Source: Daucus carota subsp. sativus (taxonomy: Eukaryota; Streptophyta; Magnoliopsida; Apiales; Apiaceae). Taken from it: DNA of 64,000 bases. Of the stretch, positions 1-11,848 are shown piece after piece. A program made the position numbers and the translations under genes. Under the pieces are notes generated by a model, which was not told the DNA's origin, did no database searches, and saw only the letters and a program-made list of their open reading frames with translations. The DNA is taken from the NCBI RefSeq assembly GCF_001625215.2, contig NC_030385.2, positions 7,557,135 through 7,621,134 on the forward strand. Direction: 5' to 3'. Within the stretch, counting starts at the first letter, position 1. Each line of letters starts with the position of its first letter.

Positions 1-579
1 ATATGTGCAAACGTAATCGAAGGCGAGTGTCGAATAATATTTGTTATAACATAAGAATCTATTGATTATCGGGGTATCATCGATTTTATATGAGCGGGTT
101 ATTCAACGGTCATTAATAAAATAATAATCATTTTATGTTATATTAATATCGTTGTTATTTTTTAGAATAACATTGATATCACTGTTAGATTTCGATAAAT
201 AGCATGAACATATATGCATTAATTAAATTTCCACACCGTTGAAAGAGACTATACCTAATATTTAGATGGGTGACAAGAAGAACCTCACTAACGTTCTTTC
301 ATAACTTGATGGTCCTTGTTTAATAACACTCCTAATAATACTCTGAGGATAAGAGGTATCATTCAAAAACTGGCAAGTGTGCAAATGTTTGCCTACAATT
401 TACTAACTATTGCATACTACAAACAATCTCCAACATAATTCTGTTACAAACTTCCAAGTCATAATCATTTCATGCCAACAACCACCATTTTGCATGCAAC
501 ATTGTTTTCTGGCCTCGTTTGAGTTCCATGTTAGACGTAGATTTTCTATAGGAGTAGAGAGGATTAAGGTTTACGAGAA
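1..579. other. Upstream region of the MLO gene
   Basis: AT-rich sequence with no coding potential that I can support. The last part must hold the promoter and 5' UTR of the MLO gene starting at 580, but I see no clear TATA box at a convincing distance. No repeat was recognised here. Confidence 0.4.
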
Positions 580-3500
580 ATGTCTGGAGGAGATGCGCCT
601 GGTGCGAGGCAGCTTGATCAGACGCCTACATGGGCAGTTGGTCTTGTTTGTGCAGTCATTGTTATTTTCTCCATTTTATTGGAGAAAATTTTGCATTATA
701 TCGGACATGTAAGTCTTTATTCTATTGCAGTAACTGACTTCTTAATTATTGATTCTTCTAGCTGCAATTTCAACAAAGCACATTTCACAGGTTTTTTTGG
801 CTTTCTACGTGGTTCTTTTCTCAATTGCTCAATGTTGTTTAGTCTCTTGGATTCGTAATTGTACAATTGATGACAGCTTGTGTATTTCCGTTTAATTATT
901 TGTTTGGACCTTGTTATGCTTTGCCCCACACCTGCTAATCATGGAGCATTAAGGGCAATGTTTAGAAATTTGAGTTGAAAAACACATGTACTGAAGGAAA
1001 GGCAAGCACCCGACAGATTTGAGGGTTACCCTTTTGATTTTGTTATGTTATTATTTCTTTCTTAGCATTTCCTTTTAATCAGTACAGTTGGCCTTTAGCA
1101 CAAAACTAAAAAAGTGATAGGATCAGTATGTTCTGGAAAAACGCAGGACTTATGGTTCAATAACTGCTTTCAAATTTCCCATGTCTCTCCAGCTACGTCT
1201 CTTTTCTCTCATATTATGGTTTATCCCCCGTCATGTCTAACATGTTGTCCTCACAGATCTCTTTGTAATAGTCATGGCCTTATAGGTAGATTTAGCACAA
1301 AGATGTTTCTTAGTGTCATTTTCCACATTGGTAAACTTTTGGTCTATGGTTTAGTATTTGCGCCAGTATTAAAATATTACTCTTTTCAGTATTTTGAAAA
1401 AAGGCACAAAACAGCCCTCGTCGAAGCTCTTGAGAAGATTAAATCAGGTACAACCACCAGCTTCTATGCAGCTGCTACCAATGTGTATTAGTTTGTCAAC
1501 TGGCCAACTGGAATGATTTTGTGTTCCTTACCGACTCTCCTCATTCACTTTGCAGAGCTCATGATTCTGGGATTCATATCATTACTTCTCACCTTTACGC
1601 AGAGCTACATTGCTAGAATCTGTATTCCAGAGCATATTGCAAACACAATGTTACCATGCGCAAGGCATTCTGAAAGTACTCATCAACCTACACAAGAGGG
1701 TAACCATCAAGGTGGGGGGGAGAATAAAGGTGGGGGTGGCCATGGCGGGGGTGGTGGCCATGGCGGGGGTGGACAGGGCGGGGGTGGACAGGCAGAGGGA
1801 GGAGGGCATCGGAGGCTTTTATGGAACGAGCATAGAATGTTATCAGGAGGAGGAGGTCACCAACGCAAGTGCCATGATGTAAGTACATCTGGTTCTGTGG
1901 AATTTATATATGTTGGATTCTTACACTCCTTCACTTGATACAATAAACTAACTGGTGGGAGTACTCCTTCCTCCAATTTAATGCCAACTGACATGCATAT
2001 ATATGTGAACTTATGAGGAAAATTTTATTCTTTATACTCTATGCCTGTGACTACTGATACTGGATCACAATGGGTAAATTTAAGTATAAACTTCATGTAT
2101 GCTCCTAAATTTGTCTAGCAGTTAAATTTTTTGAAGCAAGTGAGCATTTGCATTTGTTGTCATTGATATTCAGTAAAATAAATTTTCTATAACATATCTA
2201 TACATCTATTACAGGCAGATAGACTCACATCCTAAAGCTTGCATCCTAAAAAGGGGTTTGTTGGAAAGGAATATACTGAAATAAAAAATCATTAATTTGC
2301 TTACTGACATGAATCAACCAGTGTCTATGTTTAGGGATTAATGTGATTAATCACTGATTTACTGTAATAACTGTCGGAATTGAGTCAAGTATTTAAGAAA
2401 ATATAATAGTTTAGCAATGAAATCTTTCCTAATATATCTATAAGCTACCTTGTAAACAGAGAAATACTAGAAAAGTGTAAAAAATAATTATCTCTTTAGA
2501 TTGTACCTATAAATTTCATTTAAACATCAGGCAAAGGATTTATGAAATTTGTTATTACATGTAAGCATTGAGCACTGACTGAATATATTTGAAATAGGGT
2601 CAACAACCGCTAATATCTGTTGATGGAGTTCATCAGTTACATATCTTCATCTTCTTCTTGGCATTGTTTCATGTTATTTACAGTGCCCTTACAATGATAC
2701 TTGGAAGGGCAAAGGTAAGTTATCTTAATTGTTTTCCTTGATTTAACAGTTTGTAGCTATCAACACTGTAGTTAAAATTTGAATCTTAATATCGCTATCA
2801 AAGCAATATCGCCTTTTTTTTTTAAATTCAGATTCGCAGGTGGAAAAATTGGGAGCGTGAGGCTGATGCAATGGACCCGAACAGCGGTCTTTCCTTCATA
2901 CTGACAAACTTTTATACTTTCTTTTCACTATTTAACAGTGATTTCCATAATTTCAACAAGTCATTAGATTGTTTAATTAATTTTTACTATGTATAACAAT
3001 GTAGAACAAGCAAAATTCAGGCTTACACACGAGACATCTTTCGTGAAGGCTCACACTAGTTTCTGGACAAAAACACCTGTCCTCTTTTATCTTGTAAGAG
3101 AATCCGAAATACTCTTTTAAAAACACAGTTCTTAGTCCTATCTTATATGTCATGTAATGTCATTGTTTTAGCTTTGATTTTCTTGCTATCTCTCACCTGA
3201 TTTCTTGGGAAGACGATGCTTCATAGTTCACCTTCATTCTGCTTATCTGTTGATCTGCATATTCAAATTGTCGTATAGCTTCTAGCTTCATGTATTTACG
3301 TTTGAAATTAGAGCATCTGGTGACAACTAGGTAAAATCATGTAAAAAGTTGTTGTAGTGATGGTAATCATACTCCAAGTTGTTAATAAAGGGATGCCAAT
3401 CATACTACTATCAGAAATAATTTCAACTTACTTGTAGCTCAACTCACAGCAATAGGCCAAATGCATTGATAATTAGAAGCAACATCAGCACACTGATGCA

Positions 3501-5459
3501 ATATATATTGCCTGATTCTCTACTCCTACCTGATGCATTTTCCCATTTCAGGTATGTTTCTTCCGACAGTTTTTTAGGTCTGTTGGCAAGTCTGACTATT
3601 TAACTATGCGCCATGGATTTATCTCCGTAAGTTCTATATAATATATAAATTCTGTCAAACTGTATCGAGTTTTTAATAAACTAATTTTGACTTTTTATTG
3701 CTCTTATAGGTTCATTTATCACCTGGAACAAAGTTTGATTTTCAAAAGTATATCAAAAGGTCTTTAGAAGATGACTTCAAGGTTATAGTGGGAATCAGGT
3801 ATACTTCAGTCACACTATAAACATATGAATATGATGCCAACTATCTTGTGCACCTCTTTTTTCTGAGCATATATATCCATTTAGACTAAAGTATAACATG
3901 ATTTTTCAGTCCCGTCTTATGGACTTCAGCAGTCATCTATCTGACTCTTAACGTTGAAGGTACATTAGCTCTTCTACATAATGTTTATTTCTACCTGAAA
4001 GTTATATGTAATTTAGAGTTGTACTTTGAACAATTTGAATATGCCGAAGTTATGTTTATTTAACCTTCGCAGGATGGCAAGCTATGTTTTGGCTTTCAGT
4101 CCTGCCGCTAGTTGTAAGAATTTTAAGTTGCATAAATATTCATCATTGTATTTAAAGAAAAACGTTAGAGCAATTTATTTACCGCTGAGTTGCTTCACTG
4201 AAGGTAATTTTATTAGTTGGAACAAAGCTCCAAGCAATTATATCGCAGATGGCCATCGAAATCACGGAAAGACATGCTGTAGTACAAGGCATACCTTTAG
4301 TCCAAGTATCTGACCGACATTTTTGGTTTAGTTGGCCTCGTCTAGTTCTCCACCTCATTCATCTCACACTCTTTGAGGTCACTTCTACTTCCTTTTTGAA
4401 ATTCTCTAAGTATTAATGTCTTGTCAATATTCTAGCTTCCTGTATCAAGCAGCAAACTACAAAGCGTTATGAAGGTCTATGCAAGTTGTCATAATGCTTT
4501 CATAAATTTTCTAACTGATGCTATTATTATTTATTCCTTCCCAGAACGCGTTTGAGATAACATACTTCTTCTGGATATGGGTAATGAAGCAATTTTCCCC
4601 TTGAACTTTTCTTCTTCATACACTTGTGTACTCTCAGTGAGAAGTGATATTTTCTTGATGCAGTACGAGTTCGGGTTGCATTCTTGCTTTCATAGTCACA
4701 TGATTTTTCAGTATCTGAGACTTTGCATCGGGTAGGTCTTATTGTAAATCATATTTACCAAAAGATTCCAGAGGAAACTACTGCCTTCCGTGTCCTGTTA
4801 CCATATGCTTATTAGAAAAATCCCATGTTCTTTTCAGAACGGCGAGTGCTATAACATAAAGTCATGTCTATGCATTATGCAATTATTACAATAAACAAAA
4901 TTACTTGGACATTTCAAAATAATTAGCATTTTGCAGGGTTGCAGTTTTGGTTTTATGCAGCTATATTACGCTCCCATTGTATGCCCTGGTCACACAGGTA
5001 TTTTGGTTTATGCTACTACCATCTTATTAGGATTCCCTTCTCTGAACAAAGTTCCATTGGCCATATTATATGCTGAAAAGAGTTATTAGCGACACATTAT
5101 ACTTGTGTTTGCCATTGGCCAGTTGTTATGGTTTTCCTTTCTCAATATATAGTTCAAGGATGATTCGCTTGGACACATTATACAGATTAACACCGAATTT
5201 AACCAATTCCTTTTTCTTTCTTTTTCCTCTTATCCCCTTGTGGGAATTTCAGATGGGATCAACCATGAAGAAGTCTATTTTTGATGAGCAAACTAACAAA
5301 GCACTAATGTCATGGGCCAAACACGCAGCAAAGAAGAAGGTTGATGGAAAGCCAGGACCAATTGCTACTCATAATCCACACAGTCCGAGTGGTTCACCTC
5401 AAGATTCCCCATCTCATCCACATTCACGTAAAGTACATGGTTTTCAGACAACCCCATAG
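580..5459 (+). CDS. MLO-like seven-transmembrane protein, 15 exons, 523 aa
   Basis: Spliced from 15 exons: 580-708, 1390-1447, 1556-1878, 2598-2714, 2832-2886, 3005-3093, 3552-3626, 3710-3798, 3910-3959, 4073-4113, 4204-4377, 4545-4580, 4664-4731, 4937-4997, 5253-5459. All junctions are GT..AG and keep frame, giving 523 residues, a usual MLO length. Family signatures read directly: TPTWAV near the N terminus, [13 protein letters not shown] (TM2), the QLHIFIF segment (TM3), [34 protein letters not shown] in the second cytoplasmic loop, [23 protein letters not shown], and [15 protein letters not shown] before the tail. The C-terminal tail has a basic helix with Trp ([13 protein letters not shown]), the usual calmodulin-binding site. 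MLO proteins are plasma-membrane, calmodulin-regulated proteins; some clades act in powdery mildew susceptibility, others in pollen tube or root signalling. Wording of the middle loops recalls Arabidopsis MLO5/7/8/9/10 rather than the mildew clade, but I could not build a tree. Odd: a Gly/His-rich insertion in the first extracellular loop (entered separately). Exon 11 could be mis-set at the later AG (4219), which breaks frame; 4204 keeps it. Confidence 0.95.
1711..1804 (+). repeat. Coding G/C-skewed minisatellite: Gly/His/Gln-rich loop of the MLO protein
   Basis: Short repeats of the type GGTGGCCATGGCGGGGGT and a GGACAGGGC variant lie within exon 3 of the MLO gene. In frame they encode runs such as [16 protein letters not shown]. 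The tract is flanked by normal loop sequence ([13 protein letters not shown] before; [17 protein letters not shown] and KCHD after), and reading frame is kept on both sides, so it is a true in-frame low-complexity insertion between TM2 and TM3, on the extracellular side. This loop varies in length in the family; this composition is unusual. Replication slippage is the likely origin, and length polymorphism between individuals is likely. Confidence 0.85.
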
Positions 5460-6055
5460 GAGAAACAGCTACAGTTGGTGCAAGTGTTGACACTCCTATA
5501 CCAAATCCATAATCCAATGATAAATAAATTCCAACTCCGTGGTGGCTTACTAATTACTACAACTCATACGTTTTACTGACAGGAATAGTAACGAGACAAA
5601 TAGCCTGTGACGCGCTGATCTCATTGGTTTTTCAGTAAAACCTTATAAACATCGACCCTGGAAGTACCATTAGTTTTAGTTTTTTGTGTATATAACAGAG
5701 AAGCATAGGATCTTAGCACCTACTGCACAGGAAAAACAATAATTTACAGAGTAGTATTTTGTTTTCAGTGGTTCTGTACAGCTGATCTCTTTCAATGTAA
5801 CAAGTTGCATTATGCTTTATGCAAATTTGATGTAGTTGCAGATTTTGCATTGTCTGTTTCAAACCATATTTACCAGGAAAGTCTTTGAATTTGTTCTTCA
5901 AAGCAGAAAAGCACTTTTCATGATAAAGGGTATAAAGGGAATCACATAATATAAGTGGATATACTTGGGATAAATCACAGTATCAGACTACTACTTGTAT
6001 ACCAGAATACACATAGTATATATTGGATGTAACAAAGATTTATGTGTAGAATTCA
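5460..6055. other. Spacer between MLO and FKBP18 genes
   Basis: Holds the 3' UTR of the MLO gene and the promoter/5' UTR of the FKBP gene. I see no ORF with family resemblance and no recognisable repeat. Confidence 0.4.
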
Positions 6056-8412
6056 ATGGCCATGGCTTCATTACAAAGATTTGGGACATGGGCAGTTGAA
6101 TGTTCGAAACCCAGTAGCAGCAGTAGCCACACAAAGCAATTTATAAGGCCAATAATACCCATATCAAGAAGGTCTGTAATTCTCATTTCTGTGCTCTCTT
6201 TGGACCTCATTTCACCGCCATTGCAAACACTAGCTAGAGAGAGGCGCAACAGGAAAGTCATCCCTCCCGAAGAATACCTCACCAGCTGTGAGTCGGTTCA
6301 TCTTTCTTTTCTCTTTTGTACAATTTGATAATTTTGGTAATCAGTGTCTTCATTTAATTTTTTTAGTTTGTTTGAGTATTACTTCTTGATTAAATCGGAA
6401 TAGATATGCATTGGTTTGATCATTTGTGTAGTTTTTATTTTTTCTATTTTAGCTATGCATTGGACTTCCTGTTAGATTTTTAGTAGGTAGTTTAGAGCCT
6501 TTTTACTATATCTAATCTTATGATATTCTATTACATTTTCATGATAATATAAAGAGAAGAGAATCCAATTTTTCTTACGAAAACATCATGTTCCTCTCTA
6601 TAAGTTCCGGGGTACTCTTATGCAACTCAGAGTCTCAAAACATACTTTGAAAATAGTACGAGTAACAGAGTAATTACCTAACTGGGATATGCTTTTGAAA
6701 ATATACGAGTAACAAAGTAATTAATACTACAAGGATGAAGTCTTGACAAATAAAAAAATACAAGGATGAAGACGTTTACACAGAAAGCTTATTCTCCATA
6801 AAAGAAGTTAGATTGAATATAACTTATGATCTAATTAAGCTCACCTCCTAATGCCTTGAGGCCTTAGACAGCTGGTCAATTAACGAACTTTTAGTTCAGA
6901 TGCTAAAACTTCTCTTTATTATATTCTATGCTTAATATATATGAGTTATGTGCTTAACTGCTTGTAATTGATAGCGGGTTATGTCACTAAATGTCTGAAA
7001 GTAGGCAAGATAATTGACAGAATATACATTAATTAGTTGTTTTGAACAGCTGATGGACTGAAATATTTTGATATTGTTGAAGGAAAGGGTCCAGTAGCTG
7101 AAAAGGGCTCTACAGTTCTGGTCTGTTTATTATGGAAACCAACAATCTTTTGTATATTGTTTACATTCTTCTGTCCTTAAATCTAGCTTGCATCTTCACA
7201 GGTCCACTTTGATTGTGCCTATCGTGGTATTACAGCAATTTCAAGTCGAGAGTCGAAACTATTAGCTGGTAATCGCAGCATTGCACAGGTTATTGCATAT
7301 TTCTATATGCTCTACTACCAGCCTTTAGAAGAATGTAGAATGTATTCTCTTTTTTACGCGTCTTTCTTCTTTTCAATATTCGCAGGACTGACATAACTTC
7401 TAGGACACTAAGATTTTGAATAACCCTGTGTTTACTTGTAGAGGACTTTGGGTTTAATGATGCTTTATACATTTCTAATTATGGGGTTTTGTATTAGCAG
7501 CTTAAAGATTTTATCAAAAGCAAGCATAACCAGGATCCATAAATATGCCAGAAGCAAAAACACGTCTTTGTGATTATTTGGTGAAGCCAAATGTTTTAGT
7601 TTAAGTTCTCCGCCCATGGTTCCAGTTACGCATTATTCCCCTGAATTTCAGAATCGTTTGCATTTTAGACCAACCAAATATGTTTTTTAAATGTTATCAA
7701 ACATAATTATCTTCTATCATATGATCCATGGTGATCAATGATCATTGGCGTTAAGAACTGACATATATAATTGAATGTCGATGTATGTAGCCTTATGAGT
7801 TTAAGGTTGGGGCTACCCCTGGAAAAGAACGAAAGAGAGACTTTGTAGACAATCCAAACGGATTATTTTCTGCACAGGCATCACCAAAACCTCCGCCAGC
7901 CATGTATTCAGTTGTTGAAGGGATGAAAGTTGGGGGAAAGGTAAATACTATCATTATTAGTTTCCTTTCTGTTATTGTACGTATAAACACTTAAAATTAT
8001 TGGATTGGTATGCAGAGGACTGTCATTGTTCCTCCAGAAGCTGGATATGGCAAGAGAGGAATGAATGAGATTCCGGTAAATCAACTATTCCATCTTCATA
8101 TATGAATCTTTGGTTTATTAGGCCATCTATATGTTACTATGCAGACCGCACTAAAAGAAAAGATCTGAAAAAAAAGCAGTGGTTATATGATCAATCTAAA
8201 AGTTGTATTATATGACTGACTATAAGCAAAATAAGTTGATTAAAATTATGCCACTGCAAGCAAAATAAGTTGATTAAAACTATGCCACTGCAAGCAAAAT
8301 AAGTCTGAGTCTACTTATTTTAATTGAGTTACTTGTATTTATTATGCAGCCGGGCGCCACTTTTGATCTGAATATAGAGCTCTTGCAGATAATGCAGCCC
8401 GAAGGAAAGTAG
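6056..8412 (+). CDS. FKBP18: FKBP18-type peptidyl-prolyl isomerase, thylakoid lumen, 6 exons, 220 aa
   Basis: Exons 6056-6287, 7050-7120, 7202-7288, 7791-7940, 8016-8075, 8350-8412; all GT..AG and in frame, 220 residues. FKBPs catalyse cis-trans isomerisation of peptidyl-prolyl bonds. The start ATG (MAMASLQRFG) opens a Ser-rich plastid-type leader followed by ISRRSVILISVLSLDL, a twin-arginine pair before a hydrophobic stretch, which fits Tat-dependent import into the thylakoid lumen. The FKBP fold follows: DGLKYFDIVEGKGP, STVLVHFDCAYRG, then a long insertion (SRESKLLAGNRSIAQ, KVGATPGKERKRDFVDNPNG, SPKPPPAM), then VVEGMKVGGKRTVIVPPEAGYG and IPPGATFDLNIELLQI. The SSRESKLLAGNRSIAQ and FVDNPNGLFSAQ segments are characteristic of the FKBP18 subgroup rather than of FKBP13 or FKBP16. 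Several aromatic active-site positions of FKBP12 are not obviously kept, so isomerase activity is uncertain. A 34-bp tandem repeat lies in intron 5. Confidence 0.95.
8224..8305. repeat. 34-bp tandem repeat in FKBP18 intron 5 (about 2.4 copies)
   Basis: The unit AAGCAAAATAAGTTGATTAA plus 14 more bases ending in CCACTGC occurs at 8224-8257 and 8258-8291 with one mismatch. A third, partial copy covers 8292-8305. Recent local slippage or unequal exchange. Confidence 0.85.
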
Positions 8413-9534
8413 GTTGTTGTGAACTGAGATCTGGGCAAGTACATAAAGTTCTGGTTTGGTTAAACTACATCTCTTATATCAGTGAAAACTGAATTTCTGA
8501 GGCTTACATCTTCCATTCTTTAGTCTTCTTTTCCTACTTCAACACTGAAGTTCTGTTGTTATACACTTATACCAGATAGTTTTAAAGTGTTGATTAACAT
8601 TCTAGAGCTCAATAGCCTGCTCAAGTTGTAACAGAGTCTTCCAAATTTTGCTTTCTTATTTATTTCAGAAACTTAATACGATATTGTGAGTTATTGAATT
8701 GCTAGCAGGCAATAAAATCAAAATAAGTACAAAGAAAGAAAGAATTTCATTTTTAAAAGTTGCTGAAACTTTTGGCTGAGTTTTTCAGCCATTATGCATG
8801 GACACAACACCGGCATAGTAGCAGGAATAGTTTGTTGCTAAAATGGAACTAAACTATCGATGTGAAGTGAGAGCAAGTTAAATATTATGTATTCATGTTA
8901 AAATATAATATGATCCTGGTAAGCCTTTCTCGTAACATATTAAGTTTTAGATGAGCTAGTTCTCTAGGAGCTGGTCATAGTTCAGTTAGAGGCAGTGTTA
9001 TCATATTGAAAACACAAGATGCTGGTGCATAATATGCCACTTCAGGTAGAGATTCACTTTCAGATGCAGATTTATGTTTAACAAAGAATGTCGGACTCCA
9101 TCTTATCCTACTGGACGAATTAGAGTAATGCAAATTTACAATACAAATTTATATTTCAATGTACTATCTGAGATATTTTTCTCATAAACACATGATTTTT
9201 AATACAAAGCTCAAACTGTAGTTAAGAACTCTCATATAGCCATCTGACTTCTTGCAACAAACCTGCGGATTCAGAATCTTCAAAAGCACTTTCGGACTTC
9301 CGGGACCGTGTCGGGGGAGTGCGAGGAGAGCGACCGCATAGCCTGCCCGAAATAAAGGGCGCAAAATTTATAAATTCATGCTACATACATATTGAAATTC
9401 AAAAAACAATTAGTTACATTTATGGAAATTGCTGTTGATGATATTTTCCAAAGTATACAAGAGCAGCATACTTTTTAAGTAAATTCAAAAAATGTTGCAC
9501 ACTTCAAGACTTCGTTTCTTTGCTTCTTTTTTAA
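8413..9534. other. 3' flank of FKBP18 and gene-free spacer
   Basis: Starts with the FKBP18 3' UTR. No ORF with family resemblance. A short GC-rich island (about 9275-9360: GGACTTCCGGGACCGTGTCG and following) stands out from the AT-rich surroundings and has no explanation that I can give. Confidence 0.4.
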
Positions 9535-10268
9535 GAGCAAGTCCAACAGTGTCTTAATAGATGTCTTATAAAGATAATAAAATATGATGTCTTAGTAGTT
9601 TAGGACATTATTTTTATACATTCACTCCAACAAGAAGCTTTATCCACAAGTCCTATTATTAAAATATTAATATTTTGGAAAGAGAGGGAATGATAATATT
9701 TTATTATTAAGAATGAAATGAGGCTAAGTAGGTGAGCCCTAAAAATAGGGCTGGAGTAAGTTGTCCTAGTGATTTAAGGCATCACTAGGACACTGTTGGA
9801 GCAATATTTTTAATCAAATGCCTCAAATTATGACTTAGAGCAACTCCAATGCAATGCTATACTTGATTCTATTGCTATATTATAGCATCAAAAGTAAAAA
9901 AACTCAACTCCAAAGGGGTGCTATATTTGGATGCATCCATGCTTAGATGCATCCTTGGTTCTATATTTGAAACCAAGGATGGATCCATCCATGTTGCCAC
10001 ATCATCAATAACTAGAAATTGGAAACTAGTTAATGAGTTAATGAGTTAGGTAAAAGTTAATGAGTTGGTTCTATATAAAAGTTAGGTAAAAGTTGATGAG
10101 TTGATTAAATTTGAAACTAGTTATAGAACTTAGTATTGGAGTGCAAGTTTTATTTTAGCACCAAAAAACACTTTTTGGTGCTATATTATAGCAATAGCAA
10201 TAGATATATAGCATCTAGCATTGGACTTGCTCTTAGGACATCATTTGACGCAGCTGTTGGACTTGCTC
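9535..10268. mobile_element. PIF/Harbinger-like MITE (outer element of a nest)
   Basis: Terminal inverted repeats GAGCAAGTCCAACAGTG and CTGTTGGACTTGCTC are flanked on both sides by the 3-bp duplication TAA (9532-9534 and 10269-10271), as expected for PIF/Harbinger-type elements (TWA). Non-coding. Interrupted by a second element of related type at 9838-10232. Confidence 0.8.
9838..10232. mobile_element. PIF/Harbinger-like MITE nested in the previous one
   Basis: Ends GAGCAACTCCAATGCAATGC and GCATTGGACTTGCTC, flanked by TTA on both sides (9835-9837 and 10233-10235). 395 bp, non-coding. It lies inside the 9535-10268 element, so it inserted later. Confidence 0.8.
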
Positions 10269-10287
10269 TAAGGTTAAAATTTTGAGT

Positions 10288-10455
10288 AGTGCTAGGCGCA
10301 CATAAAACTTGTACATAATGATGTGGCAACTGAAGTGGAAGATTTTAATTGGGGTAGTAAGGTTGATGTAAATACAGGGAGTCATTCCAATTAAAACCTC
10401 CCACATGTCATTATATACACAATTCTGTATATAATTATGTGTACCAAGCATTTTC
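10288..10455. mobile_element. Short MITE-like repeat, copy 1
   Basis: Ends GTGCTAGGCGCACAT and ATGTGTACCAAGCATT form a rough inverted repeat. A diverged copy in the same orientation is at 11352-11515; the two share the core TGATGTAAATACAGGG, a TTTTAATTGG block and the TNGTGTAC...AAGCATTTTC end. Non-coding. Confidence 0.55.
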
Positions 10456-11351
10456 TTAAAAATTTTGCTAGCAGGAATGTTTACCTGACATTGATAATTT
10501 CAACTTCTAAGAAATAAATAAATAAATAATCACTTACCAATGACGTTACATGGAAGTTGATTCGCAATTTCGCATTATAGTAAATTAAATAAACACCGAA
10601 GGACAGAACGACGGGAGTGAAAATACTAAGATAAACTAGTCTATCACCGCTAGTCAATTATACATCAGCAGAGAATCTTTTAATGATTTATAAATATAAC
10701 TGAAGATGAGTATAGGAATAACTAAAAAGGGTCTGTTGTCCCTCGATATCGGATTCGACTCTGACTCATCACAAGAAATATTAGAACAGATATTCATTTA
10801 TAAGACATATAAGTCTAAGTTGTCAAAAAGGGTCCGTGCATGTAACATACATATATATGAAATATTATCAATGATTTTTTTTGTTGGATGATATTAATCC
10901 TAGATTCCCGTCAAAAATCCATAAAATTATTGTATCTTTTAACATATTTTTAATTTTTATCATTTATCGATCTTTTCTACTAAACATATATTATTTATAA
11001 TCAATTATTTTGGATCATTCACACTAAAAAGAAGCAGTATATCATTTGCTGTAGCGGCAGTCAAGAGAGGCAGCCATAGTTCTAGAATACGAGGACCTTA
11101 TTTCTTTGTATTTTATCAGCAATAATGGACACATTATTGACTTTATTCATGTTAAAGAAAGTCCACGAAAGGAAGAGTTGAATAAGAGTGATGTTATAGG
11201 ACTGGATTCTGATTTTTTATGTCGATCTTTGTTTTTTGTACGAGATGTGACTATGATCGACTTCATTTTCGTCCAAATTTGTCCGCAATTCTGACTTTTT
11301 TCTCTTATCACTTGAACTGCACTGCTGATATTAATTCTGATATCGAAAATA
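10456..11351. other. Gene-free spacer
   Basis: AT-rich sequence between the two copies of the short MITE-like repeat, with an (AATA)n run near 10513. Two ORFs of about 60 codons show no family resemblance and are probably chance. Confidence 0.35.
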
Positions 11352-11515
11352 TAGTGTTAGGTGTACAAAATTGTGTACAGAAAATATGTGCATAGTGAGA
11401 TGGTAATTTGATGTGGTTGATTTTAATTGGAGTGATTGATGTAAATACAGGGTTCCATTCTAATCAAAACCCAAACAAATGTCATTTTGTATAAAATTTT
11501 GTACGAAGCATTTTC
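11352..11515. mobile_element. Short MITE-like repeat, copy 2
   Basis: Starts AGTGTTAGGTGTACAAAATT and ends TTGTACGAAGCATTTTC; a diverged direct copy of 10288-10455. It lies about 330 bp upstream of the lectin receptor kinase start codon and so falls in its promoter region. Confidence 0.55.
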
Positions 11516-11848
11516 CTTTAAAAATTGTTTAGATGAGAAGGATATTTTTTGTGAATGGTCTGGGATATACTTGAACTTATTTTTGTGAATGAATGATTGA
11601 TGCCATGAAACTCTTCGCAGCCAGTCAACTTAAAACCAGCTATGCTCCTCCACCAAATTGTGGGGGCTGGCCCTTAAATTGTGATCGACAACTCAAGTGC
11701 TGGTACCACATGCCGCAAACGACGACTCTCATCTCTCAAGTCGTCGCTTCTCGTGATACTACAGTATATATTTGTTTCTACAAACTAATCAGCAACATAT
11801 ATATGAGTAGTTAAAACAAAGCAAGAGAGCACATACAGCTAGCTAGCC

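Noticed and set aside
4219-4313. Alternative acceptor for MLO exon 11 (TATTAG at 4219)
   Set aside because: It breaks the reading frame; the acceptor at 4202-4203 keeps the conserved VGTKLQ segment in frame.
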